From Saxidomus purpurata (lineage: Eukaryota > Mollusca > Bivalvia > Venerida > Veneridae): a DNA stretch of 64,000 bases. The stretch is taken from positions 4,843,042-4,907,041 of the forward strand of contig JAFMSR010000018.1 of the NCBI GenBank assembly GCA_022818135.1, in the 5' to 3' direction. The notes beneath the pieces were generated by a model, which did not search any database, had not been told where the DNA came from, and saw only the letters and a program-made list of their open reading frames with translations. This document shows positions 63,891 through 64,000 of this stretch, in pieces (positions within the stretch are counted from its first letter, which is position 1; every line of letters starts with the position of its first letter). A program made the translations under genes and the position numbers.

Positions 63891-64000
63891 CCTATATAAC
63901 TGTAAAGCAAGTGACCCTCGTGCAGGGTCAATTTTGATCGAAGGGGCATGATTTGAACAAACTTGACAGATTACCACAAGACATGCTACACACCCAATAT

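Overview
The window looks like nuclear DNA of a bivalve mollusc. It is AT-rich, its genes are split into many small exons by long introns, and it carries repeat families that I associate with bivalve genomes: monomers containing TGACCTTGACC, a tRNA-like SINE, LINE tails and many small inverted-repeat elements. The species cannot be named from sequence alone. No rRNA or tRNA gene, bacterial-type operon or CRISPR array was seen.

Three protein-coding genes were rebuilt exon by exon. (1) 1-10030, plus strand: the last 11 exons of an ankyrin-repeat protein. All junctions hold one reading frame, giving 659 codons plus a stop, and the 5' part lies off the left edge. (2) 37509-12272, minus strand: a 23-exon orthologue of the splicing factor KHDC4 (BLOM7, KIAA0907). 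It has two KH-type RNA-binding regions and a very enlarged Gln/Pro-rich C-terminal half, about 1040 residues without the missing first exon. One intron appears to be GC-AG. Genes 1 and 2 converge. (3) 53831-59639, plus strand: a 336-residue protein with an N-terminal BRCT-like domain and a basic Lys/Ser-rich tail. A RAP1/TERF2IP relationship is only a hypothesis.

Between genes 2 and 3 (38-51.5 kb) lies a transposon-rich block. It holds a BED-finger ORF fragment, SINE pieces, a 36-bp palindromic mini-element with a 7-bp target duplication, a broken pogo-like transposase invaded by an inverted-repeat element, a pure (GT)138 tract, and a 3355-bp element with 80-bp terminal inverted repeats. The 3355-bp element carries about 25 internal copies of the same GGAAAACGCAGAC motif that builds its ends. 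The right end (61-63.9 kb) records several events in order: a 5'-truncated LINE copy flanked by a duplication of about 500 bp, then a 1036-bp element inserted into one of the two duplicates. That element has the same ends as the 36-bp palindrome, and the other duplicate preserves the empty site.

The best candidates for undescribed biology are the transposon family with CAAGGTCTTTCAAATA ends and 7-bp target duplications (1036-bp and 36-bp forms), the GCAGAC-array element, and the enlarged Q-rich KHDC4.
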